Shown here: one piece after another, positions 45,998-54,759 of the stretch | Layout of the letters: each line of letters starts with the position of its first letter | Numbering within the stretch: position 1 is the stretch's first letter | NCBI RefSeq assembly: GCF_001975985.1 | Contig: NZ_MTQF01000006.1 | Coordinates: 438,005-502,004, forward strand | Reading direction: 5' to 3' | DNA length: 64,000 nt | From: [Flexibacter] sp. ATCC 35103 | Lineage (GTDB): Bacteria > Bacteroidota > Bacteroidia > Flavobacteriales > Flavobacteriaceae | Made by a program: the position numbers and the translations under genes | The notes under the pieces: generated by a model | What the model saw: only the letters and a program-made list of their open reading frames with translations | Databases searched by the model: none | What the model was told of the DNA's origin: nothing

Positions 45998-46211
45998 CCA
46001 CAGATTAAAAGGATTAAAAAGATTTTTTATGCAGTAAACGATTTATAAAAATGCCACGAATTCACGAATTAATATTAAAAAAGTTCGTGAATTCGTGGCA
46101 AAAAAAACTCATATATAGTAAGAGAATTGATTTGTGCAAATTTGTGTAATTCTTGGCAAAAATACACCCAACAAATTAGTAATCTTTCTAATCCTTTTAA
46201 TCTGTGGCAAA
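45998..46211. repeat. Large nested inverted repeat between convergent genes
   Basis: The inner arms GCCACGAATTCACGAA (46053-46068) and TTCGTGAATTCGTGGC (46084-46099) are perfect. Outer arms near 45999-46025 and 46168-46207 carry CCACAGATTAAAAGGATT and its near complement. It can serve as a terminator for both flanking genes. Confidence 0.7.
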
Positions 46212-46214
46212 AAA

Positions 46215-47438
46215 TTACTCTGAAGTTTCTAATTGAAGAACTACATTTTGATAACGTGTACTTAACGAAAATAACTGCTCCGCAAAAATCATGATCGCAA
46301 GCGGAACAAAGAAAAACGAAATAAGATCTTCCTGATATAAAAAATAAGTCGTTACAATAAATATACGGCCGTATTCGAGATAATAAATCCATTTTCGCTG
46401 TTCTAATAAAGCGCCACAATTGACAAGTGTGATTAGAATTATAAATAAAACAAAGATTTTATCAATCAGCTCTAAATAATCAAAATAGTATGTAAAAACG
46501 GTTAGACATAAAGTACATAATCCCAACTGAATATAAAGATAGTTTTTAAAACGAAGCCTTTGATGCGGGTTCTCTTTATCCTGCAGGAAACGTTTTTCTA
46601 ATATTGGCCTGATATCCTGATCCATATGGGCGGGACTTCCAAAAACGGCTTTCCATTTGGCGTTAAAACCGTTAGAACGTTTCCATAATTCGTAAATCTC
46701 AAAATAATAATGAAAGTGCTGCCACAAAAAACTATAGCTTTTTAGCGGATGCGTTAATCCGTATTTTGGCTTTTCTTCCTCTTCCTGGAAAGTCCCAAAA
46801 AGGCGGTCCCAAAAGGTAAACATATCACCGTAATTTTTATCTAAATACTTCTCATCAGAAGCATGATGAATACCATGAACAGATGGTGTTACAAAAACAT
46901 ATTCCAGCCATTTTATTTTACCAATAAGCTGGGTATGCGTAAAAAAGGAATAAGCTCCGTGGACAATAAGCATTGTAATGACCATCGAGGGATGAAAACC
47001 AACAAACGGAAGCACGCACCAGAATCCTGTTCTCACAATAGCCTGAAAAGTTGTAATTCTGGCCGCAGCAGTAAAATTAAACTCTTCGCTATGATGATGC
47101 ACAATATGTGCCGCCCAAAAAAAGTTGACTTCATGACCCAATCTGTGATACCAATACCAGACAAAATCTGTCGCAAGAATCAGGGCAAACCAAACAACCA
47201 CATTACTAGGAATATCAAAAATTCTATAGTTGTTATAGATCAAATAATACAATTGATAAAAACTTGCGGCTATAAATAAATTTATCAATCGCTCTGCAAT
47301 ACCAATGCTAATATTTGAAACTGAACTTTCATAATTAAAAATTTCAGGTCTCTTACTACGTTGCGCTATTTTATATTCTAAAAATAAGAAAAGGAAAAAA
47401 GCGGGCATTGCGAAGGCAAGAAAATTAATATGTTCCAT
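46215..47438 (-). CDS. Sterol desaturase / fatty acid hydroxylase family protein
   Basis: This 407-residue integral membrane di-iron enzyme has the family His boxes at HRLGH (98-102), HIVHHH (111-116) and HGIHH (about 193-197). Membrane helices flank them and further C-terminal helices follow. Such enzymes hydroxylate or desaturate lipid chains; this longer bacterial type resembles alkylglycerol-monooxygenase-like members. The substrate is unknown. It is monocistronic. Confidence 0.9.
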   Translation of the reverse strand: MEHINFLAFAMPAFFLFLFLEYKIAQRSKRPEIFNYESSVSNISIGIAERLINLFIAASFYQLYYLIYNNYRIFDIPSNVVVWFALILATDFVWYWYHRLGHEVNFFWAAHIVHHHSEEFNFTAAARITTFQAIVRTGFWCVLPFVGFHPSMVITMLIVHGAYSFFTHTQLIGKIKWLEYVFVTPSVHGIHHASDEKYLDKNYGDMFTFWDRLFGTFQEEEEKPKYGLTHPLKSYSFLWQHFHYYFEIYELWKRSNGFNAKWKAVFGSPAHMDQDIRPILEKRFLQDKENPHQRLRFKNYLYIQLGLCTLCLTVFTYYFDYLELIDKIFVLFIILITLVNCGALLEQRKWIYYLEYGRIFIVTTYFLYQEDLISFFFVPLAIMIFAEQLFSLSTRYQNVVLQLETSE

Positions 47439-47590
47439 TTTTAAAAATTACTTTTTTTGATTTGTAAAAAATTATAAATAACTCATTCTGATTTAAACGA
47501 AAAGATATTTTCATTGATTAATATTATTTTTTCCTTTCAGAATAATACCAATCAATGAAAATAATCTCGTTCTAAATTTCTCTCTAATTC

Positions 47591-48877
47591 TTAATTCTGC
47601 TTAAACTTTGGCGTATCGAGCGCAACTTCTTTAACAGACTGTGTATCGGCTACTTTTTGTAAAGCAATAATATAGGCAGCAATACGCGGCGTTACGTTAT
47701 GTTTTGCTGCAACTCTAAAAACAGTTTCAAAACCTTTCTCTAAAATATCCTCTAAACGGGTATTAATCTGGTGAATTCTCCAGGATTCTAAAAGCGAATT
47801 TTGAAGCCATTCGAAGTAAGAAACCGTAACGCCTCCCGCATTGGCTAAAATGTCAGGAACAACCAAAACATTATTATTGTGCAATATCTGATCAGCATCA
47901 GAAGAAACTGGTCCGTTTGCACCTTCAACTATAATTTTAGCTCTAATATCATTGGCATTTTTTTGCGTAATAACATCTTCTTTAGCCGCCGGAATCAAAA
48001 CATCGACATCTAACAATAATAACTCTTCATGTTTGATGGCAACTGAATTTGGATATCCTTTGATACTTTTATTATTTAAATTATAGTATAGAATTAATTC
48101 CGGAATATTCAATCCTTCAGGATTATAAAAAGCTTCAGAAACATCGCTTACAGCAACTACTTTTAGTCCTTTTTCGAATAAAAACAAGGCCGAATGCAAT
48201 CCTACATTTCCAAAACCCTGAATTGCAACGCTGGATCTTGCAGGTCTTAGTTTTAATTTTTGAAGTGCCAGTAAAGTAATTATGCTTACACCTCTTCCGG
48301 TTGCTTCTACCCTGCCTAAAGATCCTCCTGAGTGTAAATGCTTCCCGGTTACAACAGCATGAATCGTTTTGCCGTGTACTAACGAGAATTCATCCATTAA
48401 CCAGCCCATTTCGTCAGGACCAGTTCCCATGTCCGGAGCCGGAACATCTTTTTCAGGTCCAAAAATATCTGATAATGCTTTTGTATAGGCTCTGGTAATT
48501 TTTTCTAATTCTGTTTTAGAAAGTGTTCTTGGATCACAAATGATTCCGCCTTTTGCTCCTCCAAACGGAATTCCCGTAACGGCAGATTTCCAGGTCATCC
48601 AGGCCGCAAGAGCTTTTACCTCGTCCAGGTTTACTGCACTATCGTAACGAATCCCTCCTTTTGACGGGCCTAAAGCCGTATTATGAATCACACGATATCC
48701 TTCGAAATTTTGCTGGTTTCCATTATCCAGTGTGATAGAAAAATTAACGACAATTTGTTTTTCAGGTCGTTGCAGTTTCTGCCTGATTGATTCATCAAGA
48801 TTTAGAATATCTGCGGCGATATTAAAGCGATCAATCATGGATTGAAAAGGATTCTGTTTTATTAATTCTGTACTCAT
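47591..48877 (-). CDS. Glutamate dehydrogenase (Glu/Leu/Phe/Val dehydrogenase family)
   Basis: This enzyme interconverts glutamate with 2-oxoglutarate plus ammonia using NAD(P). It is 428 residues, the usual length of the hexameric short type. The catalytic segment is PFGGAKGG (Lys109), followed by DVPAPDMGTG (144-153), and the Rossmann segment is AIQGFGNVG. Cofactor choice is not clear from sequence. A short leader peptide and terminator lie about 200 nt upstream on the same strand and may control it by attenuation. Confidence 0.93.
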   Translation of the reverse strand: MSTELIKQNPFQSMIDRFNIAADILNLDESIRQKLQRPEKQIVVNFSITLDNGNQQNFEGYRVIHNTALGPSKGGIRYDSAVNLDEVKALAAWMTWKSAVTGIPFGGAKGGIICDPRTLSKTELEKITRAYTKALSDIFGPEKDVPAPDMGTGPDEMGWLMDEFSLVHGKTIHAVVTGKHLHSGGSLGRVEATGRGVSIITLLALQKLKLRPARSSVAIQGFGNVGLHSALFLFEKGLKVVAVSDVSEAFYNPEGLNIPELILYYNLNNKSIKGYPNSVAIKHEELLLLDVDVLIPAAKEDVITQKNANDIRAKIIVEGANGPVSSDADQILHNNNVLVVPDILANAGGVTVSYFEWLQNSLLESWRIHQINTRLEDILEKGFETVFRVAAKHNVTPRIAAYIIALQKVADTQSVKEVALDTPKFKQN

Positions 48878-49065
48878 GATATATTTTTTTAGAAATTGGG
48901 GTTTATTGAATTTAGAAATTGATCTGTTAAAATACTTTTTACAAAAGCACTTTTATTACTTATAAATAATTAGGCAACTGCAACATGGAATTTTCATAAG
49001 ACAGCATTGCATCATAATGTTTGTATTTCTATTTGATCTCATTTCATTAATTTTTTAATAGTTCT

Positions 49066-49097
49066 AAAAAAAAGCCCTTCATGGTGCATGAAAGGCT
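49066..49097 (-). terminator. Intrinsic terminator after the leader peptide (possible attenuator)
   Basis: On the minus strand AGCCTTTCATG pairs with CATGAAGGGCT over a 3-nt loop (11 pairs, one G-U). Eight Ts follow. It lies 34 nt after the leader-peptide stop codon and about 190 nt before the glutamate dehydrogenase start codon. The left arm can instead pair with the 3' end of the leader reading frame. Confidence 0.85.
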
Positions 49098-49130
49098 AAA
49101 AAAAAAAATAACTAACAAGTACTTTCTCTA

Positions 49131-49217
49131 TTAACGCCATTTCATCGCATCGTTCTCCATGCAACACATCGTGAAGCTGCACATAAACGGGATGATATTT
49201 AGACTATAGTTTTTCAT
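49131..49217 (-). CDS. Met/Cys-rich leader peptide (28 residues)
   Basis: The frame encodes MKNYSLNIIPFMC, then SFTMCCMENDAMKWR. Beyond the start it has Met at 12, 17, 20 and 25, Cys at 13, 18 and 19, and a Trp at 27. Nine bases upstream is TAGATTTG, a -7-like box, so the transcript would be nearly leaderless. A terminator follows. The codons for residues 25-28 overlap a segment that can pair with the terminator's left arm. A ribosome-sensing leader responding to Cys or Met supply is the inference; no other product is apparent. Confidence 0.6.
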   Translation of the reverse strand: MKNYSLNIIPFMCSFTMCCMENDAMKWR

Positions 49218-49225
49218 TGTTAATG

Positions 49226-49233
49226 CAAATCTA
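49226..49233 (-). promoter_or_regulatory. -7 promoter box (TAGATTTG) of the leader transcript
   Basis: Read on the minus strand this is TAGATTTG, matching TAnnTTTG, and it ends 8 nt before the leader-peptide ATG. No good -33 TTG is seen at the usual distance. Confidence 0.45.
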
Positions 49234-49338
49234 TAAATATAATTTATAAATTCTATAGAATTAGTCGAGTTTATTTCTAATATTATTAAAAATAATACAA
49301 AACATCTTTAAAACCAATACTTTAAAAGATAAAAAAAA

Positions 49339-50193
49339 TTAATTAAATTGTGAAATAACAATTAAAATAATAGAAATTAAGGCCAGAAAGATTCCAATAA
49401 AATTGATTTTGGATAATTTTTCCTTGAAAAAAAGCAGACCAACCAGACTTCCTAAAATGATAACGCCCATATTCATTCCGGCAAAAACTGTCGAAGGATT
49501 ATCAGCGAAAGCCTTGTGTGCTTTTAAATAAAACAGAATATTTCCGAAGTTGAAAACGCCAACCAAAACTCCAAAAATCAAATTTTTAGGTTCTAATTTT
49601 ACTTTTTTAACAGCCACTTCATAAATTGAAATTAAAATAGCTACTGCACAAGAAATGCAAAAAACAACAAATAAGGATGTTGGATAAGGTAAAGTAGTAT
49701 AAAGTGCGATTTGTTTAAACAGGATATCAATGACTCCAAAACCAATTAAAACAGCAGCAGGAAAAAACCATTTGTTTTGTGTGTTTCCGGATTGTTTTCT
49801 TAAAATGAATAACAATGCCAAAAAACCAATTACGATACCAATAACTTTATACGTATTAAATTCTTCCTTAAAAATAAGCCAGGCAGCAAGTATGGGTATA
49901 AACAGTGATAATCGCTGCGCGGCATCGGTTTTTACAATTCCCATGTGCTTTATCGAAGCTACAAGCGAAAGAAAAACAAAAGGCAATAAAACCCCAATCG
50001 CAATATAAATGTTCCAGGGTGCATTAGCATTCACTTCTGCCAGATTTGGACTATAGGTAAAGTAACAAAGCGCAAGGGCCGTCACATAATTAAGCGCTAC
50101 GATTTGTGTTGGGTTGCCATTATATTTTCGGGTTATTTTGAAAATAACTCCAACAATTACACTGCACAAAATACTTAAAACAAGAAATAACAT
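49339..50193 (-). CDS. EamA-like DMT family transporter
   Basis: This 284-residue inner-membrane protein has nine or ten predicted helices and the two EamA-type repeats. The second ends in GMNMGVIILGSLVGLLFFKEKLSKINFIGIFLALISI, split by charged loops. I start it at the ATG at 50193 (MLFLVLSILCSVIVGVIF); a TTG seven codons earlier is less likely. The substrate is unknown; relatives export amino acids or nucleoside derivatives. Confidence 0.85.
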   Translation of the reverse strand: MLFLVLSILCSVIVGVIFKITRKYNGNPTQIVALNYVTALALCYFTYSPNLAEVNANAPWNIYIAIGVLLPFVFLSLVASIKHMGIVKTDAAQRLSLFIPILAAWLIFKEEFNTYKVIGIVIGFLALLFILRKQSGNTQNKWFFPAAVLIGFGVIDILFKQIALYTTLPYPTSLFVVFCISCAVAILISIYEVAVKKVKLEPKNLIFGVLVGVFNFGNILFYLKAHKAFADNPSTVFAGMNMGVIILGSLVGLLFFKEKLSKINFIGIFLALISIILIVISQFN

Positions 50194-50223
50194 AGTATCA
50201 AATTTTGAGCACAAAAATAGTGT

Positions 50224-51543
50224 TTAAACTCCTTTAGTTTTATTTTTTATTTCTTTTATTCCAGCCTTTTTTATTTCAAGCTGCGTAATTTTTCCTTTTT
50301 TATTTTTAAAAAATTCCAATGTAGTATTGTTATTATCTGAGCGAAAAAATTTCGTTGGAGATTCCGGCAGCAATTCGATATTATAGTCATTGTAATATAA
50401 CTTATTATCTTTCTTCAGGATTTTAATATCTCCATAATCACCAATATATTGATCGTAAACTTTAGTATCAATCACTTTTTCAATGTGTTTGTACGGAAGC
50501 TCGACTTCTTTCCCAAAACATATTCCCGCAAGGCCATAAGCGATATAATATGATTTTGATTGGTTATTGGATAAAACAGTAATAAAAACTTTATCCTCAG
50601 TAAATTTATTAAATGAAGTCATGGCACCAAAAAAACCTCCGTCATGCGCAATTAACTGATGATTCTGATTGTAAAAAGGATTAACAATAACTCCAAAACC
50701 AAAATTTTGCTCATTGTACGACGTAAACATTTTCTTTTTTGATTCTTCAGATATTAATGTCTGACTCTCAAAAAGCGCTTTATTCCATAAATTTAAATCT
50801 TCTACATTCGAATAAACACCGTCATGTCCCAGATTAAAGTTCCAGTTGATGTACGGATTTTTCACTAATTTATTATCGTTAAAATAATATCTGTGAGTCA
50901 TTTTATCGACTATTACATCATTTGTTGAAACTCCTGAATGGTACATTTTTGCTTTATGAAATAAATTTTGCTTTAAATATGCTGAATAAGATTGTCCGGA
51001 TACTTTCTCGATAATGCGCGCTAATAAATAATAACCAATATTACTGTAAGCTGTACTAGTGCCTGGTTCAAACAATAAAGGCTTTTTTGCCAGATAGGTA
51101 TAAACCGAATCTTTATCGAGATCCGTTTTTGTTAAATACAATTCGTCATAATCCATTTCTAATCCTGAATTGTGAGTCAGCATCATCTTTAAAGTTATCT
51201 TATCTCCCTTAGGAAAAACAGCAAAATACTTACTAAGAGGATCGTCTAAAGAAAGTTTTTTATTTTCAGCCAATTGTAAAATGGCCACAGCCGTAAATTG
51301 CTTTGAAACTGAAGCCAGACTAAATTTCGAATCTATTTCATTTTTTACTTTCCACTCGTAATCAGCAAAGCCATATGCTTTTTTAAATACTATCGAATCG
51401 TTTTTAGAAACTAATACGGTGCCACTAAAATCGTTAAAGGCAAATTGTGCATCCATGTATTGTTCTAGTTTTGTATTAAGTTCTTTTTGTGAATATCCAA
51501 AAGTAAATACTAACAATGCAATGAGAGTTAATCCTGATTTCAT
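50224..51543 (-). CDS. Serine hydrolase of the beta-lactamase (class C / PBP4*) family
   Basis: This 439-residue secreted protein has a signal peptide ending near residue 18 (FTFGYSQ). The catalytic SxxK is Ser78-Lys81 (SVSK), the YxN is Tyr166-Asn168 (YSN), and an HDGG motif near 308 stands for KTG. An extra C-terminal beta domain of about 100 residues follows. It may act on peptidoglycan peptides or esters; true beta-lactamase activity is not implied. It starts 1 nt after a MarR gene. Confidence 0.9.
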   Translation of the reverse strand: MKSGLTLIALLVFTFGYSQKELNTKLEQYMDAQFAFNDFSGTVLVSKNDSIVFKKAYGFADYEWKVKNEIDSKFSLASVSKQFTAVAILQLAENKKLSLDDPLSKYFAVFPKGDKITLKMMLTHNSGLEMDYDELYLTKTDLDKDSVYTYLAKKPLLFEPGTSTAYSNIGYYLLARIIEKVSGQSYSAYLKQNLFHKAKMYHSGVSTNDVIVDKMTHRYYFNDNKLVKNPYINWNFNLGHDGVYSNVEDLNLWNKALFESQTLISEESKKKMFTSYNEQNFGFGVIVNPFYNQNHQLIAHDGGFFGAMTSFNKFTEDKVFITVLSNNQSKSYYIAYGLAGICFGKEVELPYKHIEKVIDTKVYDQYIGDYGDIKILKKDNKLYYNDYNIELLPESPTKFFRSDNNNTTLEFFKNKKGKITQLEIKKAGIKEIKNKTKGV

Positions 51544-51544
51544 A

Positions 51545-51985
51545 CTATTTATTTTTGCAATTAATGATTATTTTATGGAGTGTTTTGTCCAGTAAAGTTA
51601 TTTCTTCTAACGATAAACCATCAAGTGCTGTTTGTCTGTTATTTTGAATAACCGGTTGTATCAGTTCAAGCGTTTTTATCCCTTTATCGGTAATTTTGAG
51701 ATTGAATTTTCTTCGATCTTCCATATGAATGGTTCGGGTTAAATAATCTTTTTTAACCATTAATTCGATCATTCTTGTAATTGAAGCATTGTCCTTAAAT
51801 ACAAGATTCGCTAATTCGTTTTGAGAAATATTCTGATTATCATTTAGTATAATCAATACCAGACATTGATCTACTGTAATATCTTTTACAACTTTGCTAA
51901 TATTTTTCTGTGCCAGCTTTCGATATTCCTTGATTGCTTTTTCTATTGAATAAAGAGCTGTTCCTGTTGGATTTTCAATTTTCAT
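51545..51985 (-). CDS. MarR family transcriptional regulator
   Basis: This 146-residue winged-helix protein has ISQNELANLVFKDNASITRMIELMVKKDYL (about 54-83) and the wing MEDRRKFNLKITDKG. It is immediately upstream of the serine hydrolase gene, so the two are co-transcribed and the regulator probably controls its own operon. Confidence 0.92.
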   Translation of the reverse strand: MKIENPTGTALYSIEKAIKEYRKLAQKNISKVVKDITVDQCLVLIILNDNQNISQNELANLVFKDNASITRMIELMVKKDYLTRTIHMEDRRKFNLKITDKGIKTLELIQPVIQNNRQTALDGLSLEEITLLDKTLHKIIINCKNK

Positions 51986-52091
51986 ATCTTTTTATTTGAT
52001 GTAAATATAATTGATATATCAATATAAAACCTAATAATGGTTAAAAAAAACTCATTTAGATTTAAAACTGGTTAATTATAATTAGAATTTT

Positions 52092-52232
52092 ACCGCAAAG
52101 AGCGCAAAGTTTTTTTTTAATTAAGCCGTTTTACAAAAACACAAAGTTCGCAAAGCTTTGTATTGAACTAGCTTTGCGAACTTTGTGTTTTCTCAACGTA
52201 ATAAAGGTGAAAATCTTAGCGCTCTTTGCGGT
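52092..52232. repeat. Nested hairpin repeat (CGCAAAG type)
   Basis: Outer arms are ACCGCAAAGAGCGC (52092-52105) and GCGCTCTTTGCGGT (52219-52232). Inner 22-bp arms at 52136-52157 and 52170-52191 have the core AAGTTCGCAAAGCT. All are perfect. Relatives lie at 56625-56730 and 57880-58170. Confidence 0.8.
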
Positions 52233-52282
52233 TAAACTCTCTTTTTTCTATCTTCTATTTTCTATATTCTATCTTCTAAAAC

Positions 52283-52876
52283 CTAATCACTCTTTAGCCA
52301 TCCAGTAATACTCATTCTTGTATTTTGAGTAACGAGAACTTCATGCACTAATTCGTTGCTTTTAAAAAAAACTGTTTTGCCCTGAGTAGGCGATATTTTC
52401 TGATTGTTATTTTCCTGATGAATCATCAGTTCTCCTCCGTCGCTTTCCTGCCAATTGCTGTTAAGATAGCTAATCATCGAGTATTTTCGGCTTGGATTAT
52501 TTTTGAACTGATCTAAATGTTTCAGGTAGAAATCTCCGGTTTCATATAAGGAATAGTGAAATTCGTAACCAGTAATTCCGGTATAACAGCTTTCATTCAG
52601 GTAGAGAATAAAGGCATCAATTTTATCAAAAAATTCATTTTCGAATACATTATTATGCTTTTTGTCTAACCAATATATAGAATCGCTCCTGATAGCTCCG
52701 TCGTAAGAAAGTTTCTCTGAATTGCCAATTCCTGCCGCCTGCAATAAACTTTTCTCATTTAAATCGAGTAAGTTTTGTTTTAAATGATTTGCCAGTTCAG
52801 GGCTTAAAAAATGCTCCGATATTCCAACTTTGTTTTCAATATAACTCGCAATCAAATCTTCGAAACTATTTTCCAT
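52283..52876 (-). CDS. 2-oxoglutarate/Fe(II)-dependent oxygenase (prolyl 4-hydroxylase-like)
   Basis: This 197-residue enzyme has a C-terminal double-stranded beta-helix domain. Iron ligands His120, Asp122 (LKHLD) and His178 (ELVHEV) are present, and Arg187 (NTRMSI) can bind 2-oxoglutarate. The family hydroxylates protein or peptide residues, often proline, using Fe(II), O2 and 2-oxoglutarate. The target is unknown. It is monocistronic. Confidence 0.9.
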   Translation of the reverse strand: MENSFEDLIASYIENKVGISEHFLSPELANHLKQNLLDLNEKSLLQAAGIGNSEKLSYDGAIRSDSIYWLDKKHNNVFENEFFDKIDAFILYLNESCYTGITGYEFHYSLYETGDFYLKHLDQFKNNPSRKYSMISYLNSNWQESDGGELMIHQENNNQKISPTQGKTVFFKSNELVHEVLVTQNTRMSITGWLKSD

Positions 52877-52958
52877 TTTTGTTTTGGGAAAACTGCAAAT
52901 ACAGCCAACGTAGCAAGGTAGACGAAATAAAAATAGAAATGTGCTTTTTAGAAATAAT

Positions 52959-52991
52959 AAACCCGACAGGTTTTAAAAACCTGTCGGGTTT
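52959..52991 (-). terminator. Terminator hairpin downstream of the AAA ATPase gene
   Basis: AAACCCGACAGGTTTT and AAAACCTGTCGGGTTT form a perfect 16-bp stem with a 1-base centre. It lies 36 nt past the minus-strand AAA gene stop codon. It could also be a stand-alone palindromic repeat. Confidence 0.7.
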
Positions 52992-53026
52992 GTCTATTAT
53001 GTGAAAATTAATTAATAATTCACAAT

Positions 53027-54490
53027 TTATAATTTACTAATATAACTTCCGTACATATCTTTAAACTGATGTCCTTGAGCAAAACGATCTTTGCTTAATT
53101 TTTTATATTCTACCAATCCCCATAAAATAAATTCTTTCATGAAATACTGGTCTTTTTTATCTAATTGTGGCTGATATTTTTTGAGTAAAACATCTAAAGG
53201 TGTTACTTCGTCTAAAATAGCCTGATATTCCTTATCTGATGCATCATCTAATAACTCAAAACCACTTTCGGCAAAAAACCATTCTATCAAATCAGAATAC
53301 GGTGTTTTAGCATCTGGTTTTTCCAGTTTTTCAATCTTAGGTAAAAGTGTTGGGAATAATGTTCGAATTGCTGATCCAATTAAATTCTGTGCAACTGCAG
53401 CGGCTCCCTCCTGTTCTCCTTCGTAAACCAATTCTACTTTTCCGGTAATAGCAGGAATTATTCCAATAAAATCAGACAAGCGCAGCGTCGTTTTATCTAC
53501 ACCGGCTTTTAAAGCGCGACGTTCAGCCGTACTCATTAAATTTTCGTAAGCCGTAATACTCATTCTTGCACTTACTCCGCTTTTATTGTCAATATATTCA
53601 CTATCACGAGCTTCAAAACTTATTTGTTCCAGAATATCTTTGGCTAAACTTGGTACATGAACCAGTTTATGTTGTGTCTCGTCTAACTTAGCTTCCTGTT
53701 CTGTAATAGTTCTGGCAATTGCAACACTTTCAGGATAATGTGTCAGAATTTGAGATCCAATTCTATCTTTTAATGGCGTTACAATGCTTCCTCGATTGGT
53801 ATAATCTTCCGGATTTGCTGTAAATATAAATTGCATATCAAGCGGCATTCTTAATTTAAATCCTCTAATCTGAATATCACCTTCCTGCAAAATATTAAAT
53901 AGTGCGACCTGAATTCTGGCTTGTAAATCAGGTAATTCGTTGATTACAAAAATACAACGATTGGCTCTAGGGATCATCCCGAAGTGTATCACGCGATCAT
54001 CAGCATATGATAATTTTAAATTGGCTGCTTTTATAGGATCTACATCTCCTATTAAATCTGCAACAGTAACATCCGGTGTTGCCAGTTTTTCGAAGAAACG
54101 TTCGTTTCTGTGCAACCATGAAATTGGTGTTTCATCTCCTTTTTCTGCAATCAGATCTCTGGCAAAACGAGAGATTGGATTCAAAGGATCGTCATTGATT
54201 TCTGATCCTTCAACAAAAGGAATATATTCATCTAATAATTCGACCATTTTACGTGCCAAACGTGTTTTCGCCTGACCACGAAGTCCTAATAAATTAATAT
54301 TATGACGTGATAAAATCGCTCGTTCCAATTCTGGAATTACAGTATTTTCGAAACCATGAACGCCTTCAAAAACAGGTTTTCCCGATTTTATTTTCTCACG
54401 AAGATTATTTCGTAATTCGTCTTTGATACTTATACTTTTATATCCTGCGGCTTTTAATTGACCTAGAGTGTTTATGTTATTTATTTCCAT
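53027..54490 (-). CDS. MoxR/ChlI-like AAA ATPase
   Basis: This 487-residue AAA+ protein of the magnesium-chelatase/sigma-54-activator-like type has Walker A GLRGQAKT at 69-76. The Walker B position reads CIFVINELPDL, with Asn184-Glu185 where Asp-Glu is usual. Sensor-type Asn is in FIFTANPEDYTNRG. It likely remodels a partner protein. The gene for a VWA protein lies just upstream on the same strand, the classic MoxR-VWA pairing, separated by 269 bp of repeats. Confidence 0.88.
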   Translation of the reverse strand: MEINNINTLGQLKAAGYKSISIKDELRNNLREKIKSGKPVFEGVHGFENTVIPELERAILSRHNINLLGLRGQAKTRLARKMVELLDEYIPFVEGSEINDDPLNPISRFARDLIAEKGDETPISWLHRNERFFEKLATPDVTVADLIGDVDPIKAANLKLSYADDRVIHFGMIPRANRCIFVINELPDLQARIQVALFNILQEGDIQIRGFKLRMPLDMQFIFTANPEDYTNRGSIVTPLKDRIGSQILTHYPESVAIARTITEQEAKLDETQHKLVHVPSLAKDILEQISFEARDSEYIDNKSGVSARMSITAYENLMSTAERRALKAGVDKTTLRLSDFIGIIPAITGKVELVYEGEQEGAAAVAQNLIGSAIRTLFPTLLPKIEKLEKPDAKTPYSDLIEWFFAESGFELLDDASDKEYQAILDEVTPLDVLLKKYQPQLDKKDQYFMKEFILWGLVEYKKLSKDRFAQGHQFKDMYGSYISKL

Positions 54491-54564
54491 TTTTATGAAA
54501 TATCTGTTTTTGTTATATTTTTATTTTTATGCAGATGAAATGTATTGTGGAATTTCTTTGCGGG

Positions 54565-54663
54565 AGACGCACTGCTGTGCGCCTCTACGATATGCGTTAT
54601 GTATAAAATCGTTGTCTCTTTCTTTTAAACATTGTGTAAGATGCACTGTTGTGCGCCTCTACG
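54565..54663. repeat. Two direct REP-like elements
   Basis: AGACGCACTGCTGTGCGCC plus CTCTACG (54565-54589) and a close copy at 54639-54663 stand in the same orientation, 74 bp apart. They match the inverted pair at 26133-26374. A CCGAAGCCTCGG palindrome follows near 54694. They fill the gap between the AAA and VWA genes. Confidence 0.75.
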
Positions 54664-54759
54664 GATATACGTTGTCTAAAAAACCAATTCTTCCGAAGCC
54701 TCGGAACGCTCAGCGTGACAGCTGCAAACTGAGACTGACACTGCGACTGAGACTAAAAA

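Noticed and set aside
46863..47279. Plus-strand frame of 138 codons inside the sterol desaturase gene
   Set aside because: It is antisense to the His-box region of a well-supported gene and is rich in Lys/Asn/Cys with no fold-like pattern.
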